Shown here in pieces: positions 56,641-58,487 of a DNA stretch of 58,487 bases. The notes under the pieces were generated by a model. The model worked only from the letters and a program-made list of their open reading frames with translations, was not told the DNA's origin and did no database searches. The stretch spans positions 1 through 58,487 of the forward strand of contig CAMFJH010000013.1 of NCBI GenBank assembly GCA_945956915.1, read 5' to 3'. The first letter of the stretch is position 1. Each line of letters begins with the position of its first letter. The position numbers and the translations under genes are program-made. The stretch is from an uncultured Francisellaceae bacterium. Its GTDB lineage: Bacteria > Pseudomonadota > Gammaproteobacteria > UBA6186 > Azoamicaceae.

Positions 56641-57531
56641 ATGTCTGAAGTAACTGAACCCTTAAACACAACACAAAATCCTTCCCTTCCCTTAGCCATT
56701 TTTCGGTCTAAAGTAGAAAAAAAGCTATTGCATTATACCGGCAAAGCTATCAGCGACTATAACATGATAGAAGCGGGTGATAGAGTTATGGTATGTTTAT
56801 CAGGCGGTAAAGACTCTTTTACGTTATTAATTTTATTAAAACTCCTACAACAACGCGCCAAAGGTAAATTTGAAATTTTCTCTTTTACTCTGGATCAAGT
56901 ACAACCCGGTTTTGATGACAGTTTATTACGTCAATACATAGAAAAAGAAAAAATTCCTTATGAAGTACTGCAACGCGACACCTATTCTATTGTTAAAGAA
57001 AAAATTCCTGAAGGTGCAACCTATTGTGGCCTATGTTCTCGTTTAAGGCGCGGCATTATTTATTCTTATGCTGAAAAGCATGGTTTTAATAAAATTGCAT
57101 TGGGACATCATCGGGATGATTTAATTCGCACTTTATTGATGTCTATTTTTTATCAAGGCGAGATTACGGGCATGCCCCCTAAACTTTTAAGCGATAATAA
57201 AAAAAATATTATCATTAGGCCTTTGGTTTATTGCCAAGAAGCAGATATTATTCAATATGCCAAAGAAAGAAAATTCCCGATCATACCTTGTACTTTGTGC
57301 GGTTCTCAGGGCAATCTTTCACGCGTAAAAGTAAAAGAATTGATCAATAACCTTGCCAAAGATAATCCTAAAGTGCCTAGCAACATATTACATGCACTAC
57401 AAAGCATTCATCCCAGTCAATTGATGGATTCTCGCTTATGGGATTTTAAAAATCTTAAACAAGAATCCAAAGAAGACTCTCTTTTTATCAGTCCTTTTCA
57501 TGCGCACCATAGCGTTGAAGGTTTAGTTTAG
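56641..57531 (+). CDS. ttcA: tRNA 2-thiocytidine biosynthesis protein TtcA
   Basis: A 296-residue PP-loop enzyme that makes s2C32 in tRNAs with an iron-sulfur cluster. The PP-loop SGGKDS is at 54-59; cluster cysteines are in [11 protein letters not shown] (Cys129, Cys132) and [21 protein letters not shown] is also typical. Full length. The divergent ATPase gene starts 116 bases upstream, leaving room for both promoters. Its 3' end overlaps the convergent Sel1-repeat gene by 44 bases. Confidence 0.95.
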   Translation: MSEVTEPLNTTQNPSLPLAIFRSKVEKKLLHYTGKAISDYNMIEAGDRVMVCLSGGKDSFTLLILLKLLQQRAKGKFEIFSFTLDQVQPGFDDSLLRQYIEKEKIPYEVLQRDTYSIVKEKIPEGATYCGLCSRLRRGIIYSYAEKHGFNKIALGHHRDDLIRTLLMSIFYQGEITGMPPKLLSDNKKNIIIRPLVYCQEADIIQYAKERKFPIIPCTLCGSQGNLSRVKVKELINNLAKDNPKVPSNILHALQSIHPSQLMDSRLWDFKNLKQESKEDSLFISPFHAHHSVEGLV

Positions 57532-58345
57532 CCATTGCATGTCCCTGTTTGGCTGCTAATCTAAAAAGCCCAGTGGCTATTTCTAGGTCTTTATAGACGC
57601 CATCGCCCATTGCATAACAAAGACCTAAATTATATTGCGCTTCTGCCAATCCTTGATCAGAAGCTAGGATATAAAACTCAATGGCATTTTTGATATCTTT
57701 AGAAATACCATATCCCTTGTGATATGCAGCACCCAGCATATATTGAGCATGGGCATTACCTTGGAAAGCAGCCAGTTTAAAAAACTTTAAAGCTTTCTTT
57801 AAATCTTTAGGAAGACCAATACCATTATAATAACAACGTCCCAAATCATATTGTGCATCTGCATTGCCTTGATTAGCCGCCAAAGTGTATAACTCTACTG
57901 TTTTGGGAATATTTTTATCAAGCTCTACCCCTTCTTCATAATATTGCCCTAAAGCATGTTGAGCTTTAGCATTGCCGTTATGAGCTGCGAGACTATACAA
58001 TTCTATTGCCATCTGCTTGTCTTTGGATACACCATAGCCCTGCTCATAACAATACCCTAAATAAAACTGTGCTTTCGCATCGCCCTGTTCACTGGCTAAT
58101 CTGAAAAAATGAATGGCTTTTTTTAAATTTTTAGGTTCGTCATTACCCTGATAGTACTTTAAGCCAAGTTCATAATAATTATTCGCTTCATTAGAAACTT
58201 CTACTACAGGGGGATTTTTTTCAAGTTGATTGGCTTCTGTTATATTCATGCAAATAAGAGCTACAAAGGCTAGAGAGCACAATATGAAATTAAACTTACT
58301 AAGTATTTTCTTAAAAGAAAAGTTGGTAATATTTCCTATAAACAC
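57488..58345 (-). CDS. Exported Sel1-repeat protein
   Basis: A 285-residue protein with an N-terminal hydrophobic segment (about 18-38, signal peptide or anchor) and seven Sel1-like TPR repeats of 36 residues from about 55 to 280, each with the pattern A..Y.LG..Y..G.G..KD...A...F.LAA.QG. Sel1 proteins scaffold protein interactions; in Legionella (LpnE, EnhC) some promote host entry. The start is GTG with AGGAG seven bases upstream. Its 44-base convergent overlap with ttcA is large. Confidence 0.9.
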   Translation of the reverse strand: MFIGNITNFSFKKILSKFNFILCSLAFVALICMNITEANQLEKNPPVVEVSNEANNYYELGLKYYQGNDEPKNLKKAIHFFRLASEQGDAKAQFYLGYCYEQGYGVSKDKQMAIELYSLAAHNGNAKAQHALGQYYEEGVELDKNIPKTVELYTLAANQGNADAQYDLGRCYYNGIGLPKDLKKALKFFKLAAFQGNAHAQYMLGAAYHKGYGISKDIKNAIEFYILASDQGLAEAQYNLGLCYAMGDGVYKDLEIATGLFRLAAKQGHAMAKLNLQRYGAHEKD

Positions 58346-58397
58346 TTACTTGCTCCTATTTCAAACATCAAATAATCTAAGTCCTGATCATATCCGA

Positions 58398-58487
58398 TTA
58401 ACATCTAACAGTCAATAAACTTTCATAGCCTACAGGTGCTCCCGCTATAATTTCTGCAACAAAAGTTGCATAACTTAAATTTATACC
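58398..58487 (-). CDS. Possible 3' end of a gene cut by the window
   Basis: A minus-strand frame is open from the window edge to a TAA at 58398 (29 codons; ends SYATFVAEIIAGAPVGYESLLTVRC). It reads like protein and lies on the same strand as the Sel1-repeat gene. It is too short to name. Confidence 0.3.
   Translation of the reverse strand, partial: GINLSYATFVAEIIAGAPVGYESLLTVRC

Noticed and set aside
58018..58345. Large 44-base overlap of Sel1 gene and ttcA as a sign of frameshift
   Set aside because: Both proteins end in family-consistent sequence, so the convergent overlap is plausible as it stands.

Overview
The window looks like a chromosomal segment of an AT-rich gammaproteobacterium. 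Housekeeping gene orders are those of this class: miaB-phoH-ybeY-corC with lnt nearby, asd-fimV-truA-accD-cvpA, pilC-pilD-zapD, tsaE-mutL and orn. Several features suggest a host-associated lineage such as Legionellales (Coxiella/Legionella/Berkiella-like): a 180-kDa NAD-glutamate dehydrogenase, a reduced fimV, and several large coiled-coil, proline-rich or protease-like proteins without obvious bacterial roles. The assignment to Legionellales is inference from gene content; no rRNA is present to confirm it.

Layout. 1-5.3 kb: an 1174-residue effector-like protein with a His/Cys pair in permuted-papain order and two membrane segments, then a three-gene HipBST toxin-antitoxin operon with two palindromic operators. 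5.4-12.6 kb: tRNA-Met(CAT), miaB-phoH-ybeY-corC, an inverted rimK, lnt and an EamA transporter. 12.6-21.8 kb: NAD-glutamate dehydrogenase, two unfamiliar genes (one exported with HExxxH), and an adenosylhomocysteinase-like enzyme without the usual catalytic Lys-Asp-Asn block. 21.8-23.0 kb: an intergenic structured element, a 55-residue Cys ORF and a BrnT/BrnA module. 23.0-30.0 kb: cvpA, accD, truA, a 149-residue fimV remnant, asd, a small membrane protein, prmB and ligA.

30.1-35.8 kb looks like a stress island: a small exported protein behind a sigma-S-like -10, a DUF3309 peptide, a four-span membrane protein, a 24-residue membrane peptide, LigD, a RecE-like nuclease and an exported hemerythrin-like protein. 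35.8-39.6 kb: a DUF945 protein and FadE.

39.7-44.4 kb is the most unusual part. Two paralogous coiled-coil proteins sharing an unrecognised C-terminal domain both end in polyproline. A divergent gene encodes two polyproline runs, a long charged helix and a WH2-like C-terminus. An outer-membrane barrel gene lies alongside. This looks like a candidate set of host-actin-directed or host-adaptor-directed proteins.

44.7-58.5 kb returns to housekeeping: pilC, pilD, zapD, gltX, a GC-rich palindrome, tRNA-Ala and tRNA-Glu, gcvR, a FmdB-type zinc ribbon, a lipoprotein, a FimT/GspH pseudopilin, lspA, tsaE, mutL, orn, psd, a DUF4143 ATPase, ttcA, a Sel1-repeat protein and the 3' end of one more possible gene. 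I see no CRISPR array, transposase, integrase or rRNA.
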